A DNA stretch of 64,000 nucleotides from contig JAAEQB010000120.1 in NCBI GenBank assembly GCA_024231975.1, positions 186,001-250,000 on the forward strand, given 5' to 3'. The translations under genes and the position numbers were made by a program. The notes below the pieces were generated by a model. That model ran no database searches, was not told where the DNA came from, and saw only the letters and a list, made by a program, of their open reading frames with translations. Shown piece by piece: positions 36,608-45,362 of the stretch. The stretch comes from Allobosea sp. (GTDB taxonomy: Bacteria > Pseudomonadota > Alphaproteobacteria > Rhizobiales > Beijerinckiaceae). Every line of letters begins with the position of its first letter. Within the stretch, counting starts at the first letter, position 1.

Positions 36608-37021
36608 ATGAAGCAGACGAACGACAGGACCAGCGATACAGCCTCGGCCTCCGAGCAGATCGATGCCCGGATCGCGGAGCTGAGCGACTGGCGCGGCGCG
36701 GCGCTCGCCAAGGTCCGCGCCATCATCCGGCAGGCCGATCCCGAGGTCGAGGAGACCTGGAAATGGCGCGGCGTCCCGGTCTGGGAGCATGCCGGCATCA
36801 TCTGCACCGGCGAGACCTATAAGGGCGCGGTAAAGCTGACCTTCGCCAAGGGTGCTTCGCTGCCCGACCCCGCCGGCCTGTTCAATTCCAGCCTCGACGG
36901 CAACACCAGGCGCGCCATCGACATCCATGAGGGCGACTCGGTCGACGAGGCGGCGCTGGCGGCGCTCATCCACGCTGCGGTGGCGCTGAACACCGCCGGA
37001 AAGAAGCCGAAGAAGGCCTGA
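36608..37021 (+). CDS. DUF1801 domain-containing protein, second
   Basis: A 137-residue paralogue-like protein with ISLSDWRGAAL-type opening at about residue 25, TWKWRGVPVWEHAG near 54-67 and YKGAVKLTFAKGASL near 76-90. It shares only the fold with its neighbour. The gene ends directly against the stop of the convergent amidase gene with no gap. The pair at the end of the operon suggests a common use, unknown at present. Confidence 0.85.
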   Translation: MKQTNDRTSDTASASEQIDARIAELSDWRGAALAKVRAIIRQADPEVEETWKWRGVPVWEHAGIICTGETYKGAVKLTFAKGASLPDPAGLFNSSLDGNTRRAIDIHEGDSVDEAALAALIHAAVALNTAGKKPKKA

Positions 37022-38419
37022 TCAACGCGCGTGCCGGGGAGCGCGCGGCCATTCCGGCCCCTGCCCGCGCAGCCGCTCCCAGGCCCGCGCCATCTGCAGC
37101 ACGCCGAGATCGTCGAAGCGCTTGCCGGTGATCTGCAGGCCGATCGGCAGGCCGGACGCGGTCATGCCGGCATGGACCGAGACCGCCGGCTGGTCCGACA
37201 TATTGGCCGCCACCGTGAAGACGATGTGCTCGAAGGGCCGCTCGGGATCGTGGATCGGCGAGGCCAGCTCGGCGGCAAAGCTCGGCACCGGCGAGACCGG
37301 CGAGAGCACATAGTCGAAGGGCTGGGCCGCCTTCAACGCCGCATGGCGGATTGCCAGCATCTGGCTCATGCCACGATGCACCTGCGCCCCGCTGAGCGAG
37401 CGGCCGCGCTCGGCCCAGGCGTGGATATAGGGCAGTACCTTGTCCTGCCGCTCGCGTGGCAAGGCGCCGATCTCGGCCCAGGCGCGCTGGCGCCAGAAAT
37501 CGTCGAGCCCGTCGAGCATGTCCTGCGTCAGGAAGGGCGGTGCCAGTTCGACGATCGCTCCTGCCCGCCGAAAGGCATCGGCCGCCTTGGCGATCGTTGC
37601 CCTCACCTCCGGCTCGACCGGCAGGCCGATACCGGCCTCCAGCTGCAATCCGATCCTGAGCCCGCGCGGCTCGCGCTCCAGATCGGCCCAGGCGATCTCC
37701 TGCGGCGGCAAACTCATCGGGTCGCGCTCATCCGGTCTGGAGAGTTCGCGCATCATCAGCGCCGCATCGGCGACAGTGCGCGTCATCGGCCCGGCGACGC
37801 GGCCGTAATAGGTCGGGTCGATCGGCACGCGGCCGAAGCTGGGCTTCAGGCCGACGAGACCGCACCAGCCGGCCGGCAGCCGGATCGAGCCGCCGATATC
37901 GGTGCCGACATGGAAGGGGCCATAGCCAGCCGCACCGGCCGCGCCCGCCCCCGCCGAGGAGCCGCCCGGGTTCTTGCTGAGGTCGAACGGGTTGCGCGCC
38001 AGCTCGTGGAAGCTCGACAGGCCGGAAGAGAGCATGCCGTAATCGGGCATCGTCGTCTTGGCGAGGATGACGCAGCCGGCTTCGCGCAGGCGCTGCGCCG
38101 GCGGCGCGTCCGCAGCAGCGGGGGCAAGCTCCATCGCCGCCGTGCCGAGCGGCACCGCCGTGCCCTTGGTCGCGATGTTCTCCTTGATCGTGCAGGGCAC
38201 GCCGTCGAGCGGCAGCGCCTCGCCCCGGCGCCAGCGGCCCTCGCTTTCCTTGGCGGCGACGCGGGCGCCCTCGGGATCATAGGCGTAGAGCGCCTTCAGC
38301 GACGGCTCCCAGAGCGCGATGCGCTGGATCACCGCCTCTGTGACCTCGACCGGCGAGAGCTCGCGCGAGCGGAAGGCCCGGAGCATGTCGACGGCGCTGA
38401 GATCGGCGAACTCGATCAT
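37022..38419 (-). CDS. Amidase (amidase signature family)
   Basis: A 465-residue enzyme with the amidase-signature catalytic region: Lys in CTIKENIATKG near residue 78, and GSSAGAGAAGAAGYGPFHVGTD near 150-171 with GGSIRLPA, giving the Ser-cis-Ser-Lys triad. These hydrolyse small amides. The ATG at 38419 is preferred over 38497; the former begins MIEFADLSAVDML. It follows the peptide permease genes by 28 bases on the same strand, so the transporter may supply its substrate. Confidence 0.9.
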   Translation of the reverse strand: MIEFADLSAVDMLRAFRSRELSPVEVTEAVIQRIALWEPSLKALYAYDPEGARVAAKESEGRWRRGEALPLDGVPCTIKENIATKGTAVPLGTAAMELAPAAADAPPAQRLREAGCVILAKTTMPDYGMLSSGLSSFHELARNPFDLSKNPGGSSAGAGAAGAAGYGPFHVGTDIGGSIRLPAGWCGLVGLKPSFGRVPIDPTYYGRVAGPMTRTVADAALMMRELSRPDERDPMSLPPQEIAWADLEREPRGLRIGLQLEAGIGLPVEPEVRATIAKAADAFRRAGAIVELAPPFLTQDMLDGLDDFWRQRAWAEIGALPRERQDKVLPYIHAWAERGRSLSGAQVHRGMSQMLAIRHAALKAAQPFDYVLSPVSPVPSFAAELASPIHDPERPFEHIVFTVAANMSDQPAVSVHAGMTASGLPIGLQITGKRFDDLGVLQMARAWERLRGQGPEWPRAPRHAR

Positions 38420-38447
38420 CGGGAGGTCTCCCCAAGCATATTGATAG

Positions 38448-39305
38448 TCAATCCCGCGAGCGGCGCATGCGCGGATCGACTGCGTCGCGCAAACCATCGC
38501 CCAGCAAATTGAAGGCCAGCACCGAAAGCGCGATCGCCGCGCCCGGGAAAATGGCGAGCCAGGGCTGCGCCGCCATGAAGGTCTGCGCCTCGTTGAGCAT
38601 CCGGCCCCAGGACGGTGCCGGCGGCTGCGTGCCGAGCCCGAGATAGGACAGGCCGGCTTCGGCGAGGATGGCGAGTGCGAACTGGATCGTCGCCTGCACC
38701 ACCAGTACGCCGGCGATGTTGGGCAGGACGTGCTGGCGGGTGATCGCCATCTCGGTCAGCCCGGCCGCACGCGCCGCCAGCACATAATCGAGCGCCCAGC
38801 ATTGCAGCGCCGCCCCGCGCGCCAGTCGCGCGAAGTAAGGCAGGCTGAAGATCGCGATCGCGATCACGGCGTTCATCATGCCCGGCCCCCAGACCGCGCT
38901 GATCATGATCGCCGAGAGCACCGCCGGGAAGGCGTGGCTGAAATCGGCCATGCGCATGATCAGGTTATCGAGCCACCCGTCGCGCCTGATCGCCGCGATC
39001 AGCCCGAGCGCGCTGCCGACAGTCAGGCCGAGGCCGACCGCGCCAAGCCCCACCGCCAGCGAGTTGCGGGCGCCGACCATGATCATCGAGAACACGTCGC
39101 GGCCGAACTGGTCGGTGCCGAACCAGTGCTCGGACGAAGGCGGCCGCAAGCGCTTCAGGATCGCCATCTGGGTCGGCTCATAGGGCGTCCAGATGTAGGA
39201 GACCAGCGCCATCGCGACGACGAGCCCGCCCAGCAGCAGGCCAGCCAGGAAGGACGGAGAGGCCCACCAGCGCCGCGGCCGGGAGCGTGGCGCGACCGCG
39301 CTCAT
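38448..39305 (-). CDS. Peptide/nickel ABC transporter permease (DppC-like)
   Basis: A 285-residue permease with an N-terminal helix (about 15-38) and five helices carrying the EAA-type region ARAAGLTEMAITRQHVLPNI near residue 180-200. The layout matches DppC/OppC. Its start overlaps the end of the DppB-like gene by four bases. No DppD or DppF genes are found nearby. Confidence 0.92.
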   Translation of the reverse strand: MSAVAPRSRPRRWWASPSFLAGLLLGGLVVAMALVSYIWTPYEPTQMAILKRLRPPSSEHWFGTDQFGRDVFSMIMVGARNSLAVGLGAVGLGLTVGSALGLIAAIRRDGWLDNLIMRMADFSHAFPAVLSAIMISAVWGPGMMNAVIAIAIFSLPYFARLARGAALQCWALDYVLAARAAGLTEMAITRQHVLPNIAGVLVVQATIQFALAILAEAGLSYLGLGTQPPAPSWGRMLNEAQTFMAAQPWLAIFPGAAIALSVLAFNLLGDGLRDAVDPRMRRSRD

Positions 39306-40249
39306 GACGCCTGCCGCAGGCGCGGATCGATCAGCCCATAGAGCAGCTCGATCGCGAAGTTGATGAAGACGACCAGCGCGGAGAACAGCATGACGAGGTC
39401 CTTGACCACGATCAGGTCATGCTGGGCGATCGACTGGAAGACGAGGCGCCCGAGTCCAGGCAGGGCGAAGACATTCTCGATGATGATCGCGCCGGCCAGC
39501 AGCACCGAGAACTGCAAGCCCAGCACGGTGACGACCGGGATCAGCGCATTGCGCAGCACATGGCGCAGCATGGTCCGCCGCCGGCTGACGCCCTTGGCGC
39601 GGGCGGTGCGGACATAATCCTCCTGCATCGTCTCCAGCATGGCCGAGCGGGTGACGCGGGCGAGGATTGCCGCCTGCGGCAGGGCAAGCGCGACGGCAGG
39701 CAGGAGAAGCGATTTGAGTGCCGGCCAGAAGCCGGCCTGCCAGCCCGGAAAGCCGCCGGCCGGCAGCCAGCCGGCACCGACCGCGAAGACCAGCACCAGC
39801 AGCAGGCCGAACCAGAAATTCGGGATGGCGAGCCCGGCCTGGGCGAAAACCATCACGGCGGCGTCGCCGGCCCCGTTGTGGTTGGCCGCGGCGAGCGCCC
39901 CGAGCGGGATGCCGATGGCGGAGGCGAGCAGGATCGCCATCGAGGCGAGCGGCAGCGTCACCACCATGCGCTCGCCGATCAACTGCGTCACCGGCACGCG
40001 ATAGGTGTAGCTGAGGCCGAGATCGCCGGTGACGAGCCCGCCGATCCAGGAGAAGAAGCGCAGCAGCGCCGGCTGGTCGAGCCCCATCTCGGCCCGCAGC
40101 GCTACGAGGGCTTCCGGCGCTGCGTTGAGCCCGAGCGTCACCGCCGCCGGATCGCCCGGCAGGATCTCCAGCACGAGGAAGATGACGATCGCCGCGCCAA
40201 GCAGCGTCAGGGCGAAGGAAAGGAGGCGGCGGAGCAGGTAGGCGGTCAT
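39302..40249 (-). CDS. Peptide/nickel ABC transporter permease (DppB-like)
   Basis: A 315-residue permease with the N-terminal MTAYLLRRLLSFALTLLGAA helix typical of DppB/OppB and the EAA-type region RTARAKGVSRRRTMLRHVLRNALIP near residues 206-230. Six helices are predicted. It is the first permease of the operon; between it and the binding protein gene lies a 273-base gap filled by repeat element A, copy 2. Confidence 0.92.
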   Translation of the reverse strand: MTAYLLRRLLSFALTLLGAAIVIFLVLEILPGDPAAVTLGLNAAPEALVALRAEMGLDQPALLRFFSWIGGLVTGDLGLSYTYRVPVTQLIGERMVVTLPLASMAILLASAIGIPLGALAAANHNGAGDAAVMVFAQAGLAIPNFWFGLLLVLVFAVGAGWLPAGGFPGWQAGFWPALKSLLLPAVALALPQAAILARVTRSAMLETMQEDYVRTARAKGVSRRRTMLRHVLRNALIPVVTVLGLQFSVLLAGAIIIENVFALPGLGRLVFQSIAQHDLIVVKDLVMLFSALVVFINFAIELLYGLIDPRLRQAS

Positions 40250-40289
40250 CAGCCCCTCCGCTGGCTCTGACCGAACGAAGCACGGGAAA

Positions 40290-40436
40290 CCCCTCCCCCT
40301 TGCGGGGAGGGGCAGGGGTGGGGGGCGTAAAGTCGGAGTGCTGCCATAGCCGATTGGCCCGATCTGCTTCTACGAGCAGCCTTAAACCCAGTCGTTCGCC
40401 CCCCATCCCCATACCCTTCCCCGCAAGGGGGAAGGG
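40290..40436. repeat. Dispersed palindromic element A, copy 2
   Basis: The counterpart of the element at 8016-8161, in the same orientation. CCCCTCCCC (40290-40298)/GGGGAGGGG (40304-40312) at one end and CCCTTCCCC (40414-40422)/GGGGGAAGGG (40427-40436) at the other, with matching central blocks. It sits inside an operon, between the binding protein gene and its permease gene, so it will be part of the mRNA. Confidence 0.8.
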
Positions 40437-40522
40437 AGGAGCCAAGGCGACCGGCCTCTCGCAAAAGAAGCCATCCGGGAGAGGGGTTCCCCGCGGGTGT
40501 CCCGGTCGTCATCGCAAAATAC

Positions 40523-42013
40523 CTACCGCCAGCGCACCTCCGCCAGCGGCGTCAGCGGCAGTGGCCAGTCAGTCCACATGCCCTCGAGATCGGCCCTGGT
40601 CACGGTGATCTTCGGCAGGATGAACAGGAAGCCGTTGACCGCGTCGCGCGCCAGCATGCGCTGGGCGTCGCCATAGAGCTTGTTGCGCTCGGTTTCGTCG
40701 ACGGTGCGGTCGATCCTCTCGATCAGCGCCTTGAACTCGGGATTCCGGTACTGGAAGTAGTAGTCGTCGCGGGCATAGTTGCCGATGTCGAGCGGCTCGG
40801 TGTGCGCGATGATCGTCAGGTCGAAATCCCGCGCCTTGAAGACGCGCTCCAGCCATTGCGGGAATTCGAGCGGTTCGATCTTGGCGTTGATGCCGATCTG
40901 GGCCAGCAGCGCAGCAATGATCTCGCCACCGCGCCGCGCATAGGCCGGCGGCGGCAAACGCAGCGTACATTCGAAGCCGTTCGGGAAGCCGGCCGCCGCC
41001 AGCAGCGCCTTCGCCTTGGCGAGGTCGACCGGATAGGTCTGGGTCAGGTCGACATAGGCCGGATGCAGCGGCGAGAAATGGCTGCCGATATAGTCGACGT
41101 CGAAACCGTAGATGCCGAGCGTGATCGTCTTGCGGTCGAGCACATGCGAGATCGCCTGGCGCACCCGGATATCGCTGAACGGCGCCTTGGCGTTGTTGAT
41201 GGCGAGGATGGTCTCGCCCTCGGTCTTGCCGAGCGTGACCTTGAGCTTGGGATCGGCCTTGAGCTGCGGGATCGCCTCCGGCGCCGAGAGATTGGTGAAG
41301 GCGTCGATGTCGCCGGCACGCAGTGCCGCGACCTGCGCCTGCGGATCGGAGATGAAGCGGAAGACCGCCTTGGCGAGTGACGGCTTGGCGCCCCAGTACT
41401 CGTCGTTGCGCGCGAACTCGAGCCGGTCGCCGCGGTTCCAGCGCGCGAACTTGAATGGGCCGGTACCGACCGGGTTGGTCTTGTTATTCGCCGCCGTCAC
41501 CGGCGAGACGATGATCGCATCGCCCCAGGACAGCCCGTAGACGAAGTTTGCCGTCGGCTGCTTCAGCTTGATGATCACGGTGATCGGATCGGGCGCCTCG
41601 ATGCTTTCGATCGGGGTGAAGATCCAGCGCTGGGCGTTGGTCGAATCGGGTGCGACCGCGCGCTCGAAGGAGAACTTCACATCGCGCGAGGAGAGCGGCG
41701 TACTGTCATGGAAGCGGGCATTGGGCCGAAGCTTGAAGGTGTAGGTGAGGTTGTCCGCCGCGAGCGTCCAGCTCTCGGCCAGCGCCGGCACGAGCTTGCC
41801 GGTGCGGTCCATCGCCACCAGCCCCTCGAAAATGTTCTGCAGCACGACCTCGCGAATCGCCTGCGCCGCGCCGGAGGTCGGATCGAGCGTCGGCGGCTCC
41901 AGCGTCATGCCGATAGTGACGCTGTCCCTGGCCTGCGCCAGCGCGGCAAGCGGAAGCTGGGTTGCAAGCGCGGCTAGGCCGGCTCCCGCCAGAAGATCGC
42001 GCCGCGTCGTCAT
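40523..42013 (-). CDS. Peptide/nickel ABC transporter substrate-binding protein
   Basis: A 496-residue periplasmic binding protein of SBP family 5. A Tat-type signal (TTRRDLLAGAGLAAL) opens it, followed by LEPPTLDPTSGAAQAI and LAESWTLAADNLTYTFKLRPNARFHD, the typical N-lobe segments. The ATG at 42013 is preferred over 42043 for the signal. It is first in the minus-strand unit SBP-DppB-DppC-amidase, so the ligand may be a peptide-like or amide compound. Confidence 0.92.
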   Translation of the reverse strand: MTTRRDLLAGAGLAALATQLPLAALAQARDSVTIGMTLEPPTLDPTSGAAQAIREVVLQNIFEGLVAMDRTGKLVPALAESWTLAADNLTYTFKLRPNARFHDSTPLSSRDVKFSFERAVAPDSTNAQRWIFTPIESIEAPDPITVIIKLKQPTANFVYGLSWGDAIIVSPVTAANNKTNPVGTGPFKFARWNRGDRLEFARNDEYWGAKPSLAKAVFRFISDPQAQVAALRAGDIDAFTNLSAPEAIPQLKADPKLKVTLGKTEGETILAINNAKAPFSDIRVRQAISHVLDRKTITLGIYGFDVDYIGSHFSPLHPAYVDLTQTYPVDLAKAKALLAAAGFPNGFECTLRLPPPAYARRGGEIIAALLAQIGINAKIEPLEFPQWLERVFKARDFDLTIIAHTEPLDIGNYARDDYYFQYRNPEFKALIERIDRTVDETERNKLYGDAQRMLARDAVNGFLFILPKITVTRADLEGMWTDWPLPLTPLAEVRWR

Positions 42014-42090
42014 CGTCCCGCCTCCATCGTCGTTGCGGCGCAAGATGGCGCGGGAACGAAGTAGGAGGCAAGTGCGCTGAAGGGCGCGTC

Positions 42091-42190
42091 ATGCTCGGGC
42101 TCGACCCGAGCATCTCAGGCCGGAAGCGGCTCCAACCACCGCTTTCTCGTCAGAAGATTCTCGGGTCTGCGCTTCGCTTCGCCCGAGAAT
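42091..42190. repeat. Dispersed palindromic element B, copy 1
   Basis: Two hairpins: ATGCTCGGG (42091-42099) with CCCGAGCAT (42105-42113), and ATTCTCGGG (42157-42165) with CCCGAGAAT (42182-42190). The same architecture, with TCTGCGCTTCGCT between the arms of the second, is seen at 51031-51128, and shortened or mutated forms at 47601-47702 and 57648-57716. It fills the gap between the SBP start and the GntR gene end. Confidence 0.8.
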
Positions 42191-42202
42191 GACGGGCTCT
42201 TA

Positions 42203-42940
42203 TCAAACGAAATAATCCGGATAGCTCGCCTTGAGATGCACCAGATCGGGCAGCAGCGTGCCGAGATGCTGGCGCATCGCCACGACCGCGGCCGAGGCGT
42301 CGTGCCGCCTGATCTCGTCGACGATGGCGAGATGCTCGCGGATCACCATCGCCATCCGCCCCGGCACCGGCAGCGTCATCCGCCGGCAGCGGTCGATCTG
42401 GCTCTTGGCGGCCTGGGCGAGCTTCCAGACGCCGGGATAGCCGGCGATCTCGGCGAGCGCTTCGTGGAACTCCTCGTCGGCAAGGTGAAAGCGCTCCTGG
42501 TCACCAGCCTCATGCGATTCGTGCAGCACGGCGATCGTCGCATCGAGCCTTGCGATGTCCTCCGCACTCGCCGTTCGCGCCAGCACCTCGACCGTGGCGC
42601 ATTCCAGCGCCTGACGGATGAACACCGCCTCGGGGATCGCGCCCGTCGGGATGCGGGCGACGAAGGTGCCGGCCTGCGGGAAGATCTCGACCAGCCCCTC
42701 CTCCTTCAGCCGAATCAGTGCCTCACGCACCGGTGTGCGGCTCATGCCGAAGCGGGCGGTGAGATCCTTCTCTGAGAGTGGCACGCCGGGCCGCAGCACC
42801 ATGTCGAGGATCTCGCGGCGAAGCTCGTCCTGCACGACGGAAGCTGCCGTGGCGCGCCCTGCGGATGCCGCGGCGAGGCGCTGCGGCTTGCGCTCGCGGC
42901 GCAAGGTCCCGGCCTCCCCTATCCCTAGCGCCTCCGACAT
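42203..42940 (-). CDS. GntR family regulator with FCD domain
   Basis: A 245-residue regulator. Residues 38-100 form the winged helix (REILDMVLRPGVPLSEKDLTARFGMSRTPVREAL); residues 105-235 form an FCD ligand domain with acidic and His residues (LADEEFHEALAEIA, IREHLAIVDEI) suited to metal-assisted binding of a sugar acid. It is divergent from uxaC, with a palindromic operator in between, so it should control the hexuronate genes. Members of this group include UxuR/ExuR-like regulators. Confidence 0.9.
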   Translation of the reverse strand: MSEALGIGEAGTLRRERKPQRLAAASAGRATAASVVQDELRREILDMVLRPGVPLSEKDLTARFGMSRTPVREALIRLKEEGLVEIFPQAGTFVARIPTGAIPEAVFIRQALECATVEVLARTASAEDIARLDATIAVLHESHEAGDQERFHLADEEFHEALAEIAGYPGVWKLAQAAKSQIDRCRRMTLPVPGRMAMVIREHLAIVDEIRRHDASAAVVAMRQHLGTLLPDLVHLKASYPDYFV

Positions 42941-43026
42941 TGTCCTATCCCGGCCATGATCGCCTCCTTATTGGACCACGATGCACGCTTCGCGACCACC
43001 CAAGGCGTAACACGGCCGGGCGGTGC

Positions 43027-43036
43027 ATACTAGTAT
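43027..43036. promoter_or_regulatory. Candidate GntR operator
   Basis: ATACTAGTAT is a perfect ten-base palindrome in the divergent gap between the GntR gene and uxaC, followed by a related TTAGTATATT stretch. Similar TATACTAGTATA-type sites are bound by FadR-subfamily GntR regulators of uronate and sugar-acid genes. It lies just upstream of the uxaC promoter, so binding would block or assist it. The match to the family consensus is by recollection. Confidence 0.5.
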
Positions 43037-43045
43037 ATTAGTATA

Positions 43046-43075
43046 TTGACGCATCACCCATGCCGGCCCTATGGT
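43046..43075 (+). promoter_or_regulatory. Putative promoter of the uronate operon
   Basis: TTGACG (43046-43051) and TATGGT (43070-43075) are separated by 18 bases. It directly follows the candidate operator and would start transcription about 20 bases before the uxaC ATG at 43102, whose ribosome site AGAGGA lies at 43086-43091. Confidence 0.45.
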
Positions 43076-43101
43076 CCGGCCCGATAGAGGAAACGCCAGC
43101 G

Positions 43102-44514
43102 ATGCTGCTGCACGACGATCGTCTTTTGCCTGCCGAACCGGTGACGCGTGGCATTGCGCGCCGCCTCTATGCCGGCGTTCGCGACCTGCCGATCATCTCG
43201 CCGCACGGCCATACCGATCCGCGCTGGTTCGCCGAGGACAAGCCGTTTCCCGATCCGGCAACGCTGTTCGTCAAGCCGGACCACTACATCTTCCGCATGC
43301 TCTATTCGCAGGGCATCCGGCTCGAGCAGCTCGGCATCGCCCGCAAGGATGGCCAAGGGGCAGACACGGTCGAGGGCGATCCGCGCAAGATCTGGCAGCT
43401 CTTCGCCAGCAACTGGCATCTGTTCCGCGGCACGCCGACCAGGCTCTGGTTCGAGCACGCCGCCTTCTCGATCTTCGGCATCACCGAGCGTCTCTCGGCC
43501 GAGAGCGCCGACCGCATCTATGACCGCATCGCCGAGCAGCTGGAGCAGGACGCGATGCGTCCGCGCGCCCTGTTCGAGCGCTTCAAGATCGAGGCGATCG
43601 CCACCACCGAAGGCGCGCTCGACCCGCTGAAGTGGCACGACATGATCAGGGCCTCCGGCTGGGGCGGCAAGGTCGTCACCGCCTATCGCCCCGACAGCGT
43701 CGTCGATCCCGAGTTCGAGGGCTTCAAGGACAATCTCGAGCAGTTCGGCGAGCTGACCGGCGAGGATGTCGGGAGCTGGAACGGCTATCTCGAAGCCCAC
43801 CGCAAGCGCCGCGGCTATTTCATCGAGCGCGGGGCGACCTCCTCCGACCATGGCCACGCCACGGCCCGCACTGCCAACCTGACCCAGGCCGAGTGCGAGA
43901 AGCTCTTCGCCAAGATCCTGAAGGGCAAGTTCTCGGCCGAGGATGCCGACCTCTTCCGCGGCCAGATGCTGACCGAGATGGCCAAGATGAGCCTCGATGA
44001 CGGGCTCGTGCTGCAGATCCACCCCGGCTCCTACCGCAACCACAATCCGCATCTGTTCGAGCAGTTCGGCCGCGACATGGGCTCCGACATCCCGCGCGGC
44101 ATGGACTATGTCTCGGCGCTGAAGCCGCTGCTCGACGCCGTCGGCAACGAGCCGAACCTCACGGTCATCGCCTTCACCCTCGACGAGACCAGCTATTCGC
44201 GCGAGCTCGCCCCGCTCGCCGGCCATTACCCGGCGCTGAAGCTCGGGCCGGGCTGGTGGTTCCTCGATGCGCCCGAGGCGATGCTGCGCTTCCGCGAGCT
44301 CACCACCGAGACAGCCGGCTTCTACAATACCGTCGGCTTCAACGACGACACCCGCGCCTATCTCTCGATCCCGGCGCGCCACGATGTCGCCCGCCGGATG
44401 GACTGCCACTACCTCGCGAAGCTCGTCGCCGAGCACCGTCTCGACGAGGACGAGGCGGCGGAAGTCGCCTACGATCTCGCCTACCGCCTGGCCAAGGAGG
44501 CCTACCGGCTGTGA
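43102..44514 (+). CDS. uxaC: Glucuronate isomerase
   Basis: A 470-residue enzyme of the amidohydrolase-fold uronate isomerases, converting D-glucuronate to D-fructuronate (and galacturonate to tagaturonate). ISPHGHTDPRWFAED near residue 30-44 is the metal-binding HGHTDP motif, and later KWHDMI, RGATSSDHGHA and LQIHPGSYRNH segments are typical. The ATG at 43102 has AGAGGA upstream. Its stop overlaps the GTG start of kduI (GTGA), so the two are coupled. Confidence 0.95.
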   Translation: MLLHDDRLLPAEPVTRGIARRLYAGVRDLPIISPHGHTDPRWFAEDKPFPDPATLFVKPDHYIFRMLYSQGIRLEQLGIARKDGQGADTVEGDPRKIWQLFASNWHLFRGTPTRLWFEHAAFSIFGITERLSAESADRIYDRIAEQLEQDAMRPRALFERFKIEAIATTEGALDPLKWHDMIRASGWGGKVVTAYRPDSVVDPEFEGFKDNLEQFGELTGEDVGSWNGYLEAHRKRRGYFIERGATSSDHGHATARTANLTQAECEKLFAKILKGKFSAEDADLFRGQMLTEMAKMSLDDGLVLQIHPGSYRNHNPHLFEQFGRDMGSDIPRGMDYVSALKPLLDAVGNEPNLTVIAFTLDETSYSRELAPLAGHYPALKLGPGWWFLDAPEAMLRFRELTTETAGFYNTVGFNDDTRAYLSIPARHDVARRMDCHYLAKLVAEHRLDEDEAAEVAYDLAYRLAKEAYRL

Positions 44515-45362
44515 CCAGCGCTACCAAGACCATCGACGAACGCCAGGCCGCGCATCCCCGTGATGTGCGCAGCTACGACACCGAGACGCTGCGCCAGGAC
44601 TTCCTGATCGAGCGCATCTTCGTGCCCGGCGAGGTCGCGCTGACCTACAGCCATTACGACCGCATGATCGTCGGCGGCGCCATGCCGGCGGCCAAGCCGC
44701 TGACGCTCGATCCGTTCGCGCCGACCGGCACGCCGTTCTTCCTGGCGCGGCGCGAGCTCGGCGTGATCAATCTCGGCGGCGCCGGTTCGGTCAGCGTCGA
44801 CAGCGAGCGGTTCGAGCTGCCCAGTCTCGATGCGCTCTATGTCGGGCTCGGCGCGAAGGAGGTCTCCTTCGCCAGCGCCGATCCCGCCAACCCGGCCAAG
44901 TTCTACCTGACCAGCGCCCCGGCGCATCGTGAGGCCAGGCACCAGCTCATCCGCAAGGAAGACGCCAACACCATCCATCTGGGCTCGGCCGAGACCTCGA
45001 ACAAGCGCACCATCCGGCAATACATCATGCCGAACTCGACCGGCACCAACCAGCTGGTGATGGGCATGACGGCGCTGGAGCCGGGCTCGGTCTGGAACTC
45101 CATGCCCTGCCACACCCATACGCGGCGGATGGAGGCCTATCTCTACTTCAACCTCGACCCGGCCCACCGCGTCTTCCACTTCATGGGCGAGCCGCAGCAG
45201 ACCCGCCACCTGCTCGTCGCCAACGAGCAGGCGGTGATCTCGCCGAACTGGTCGATCCATTGCGGCTGTGGCACCTCGAACTACTCGTTCGTCTGGGCCA
45301 TGGCCGGCGACAATGTCGAATTCACCGACATGGACGCCGCACCGGTGGAGACGCTGCGCTGA
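44511..45362 (+). CDS. kduI: 5-dehydro-4-deoxy-D-glucuronate isomerase
   Basis: A 283-residue cupin-fold isomerase that converts 4-deoxy-L-threo-5-hexosulose uronate to 3-deoxy-D-glycero-2,5-hexodiulosonate. Metal ligands are expected in CHTHTRRMEAYLYF near residues 201-214, with HFMGEPQQTRHLLV and a final His near IHCGCG. GTG at 44511 overlaps the uxaC stop. Length and domain match the family. Confidence 0.95.
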   Translation: MTSATKTIDERQAAHPRDVRSYDTETLRQDFLIERIFVPGEVALTYSHYDRMIVGGAMPAAKPLTLDPFAPTGTPFFLARRELGVINLGGAGSVSVDSERFELPSLDALYVGLGAKEVSFASADPANPAKFYLTSAPAHREARHQLIRKEDANTIHLGSAETSNKRTIRQYIMPNSTGTNQLVMGMTALEPGSVWNSMPCHTHTRRMEAYLYFNLDPAHRVFHFMGEPQQTRHLLVANEQAVISPNWSIHCGCGTSNYSFVWAMAGDNVEFTDMDAAPVETLR

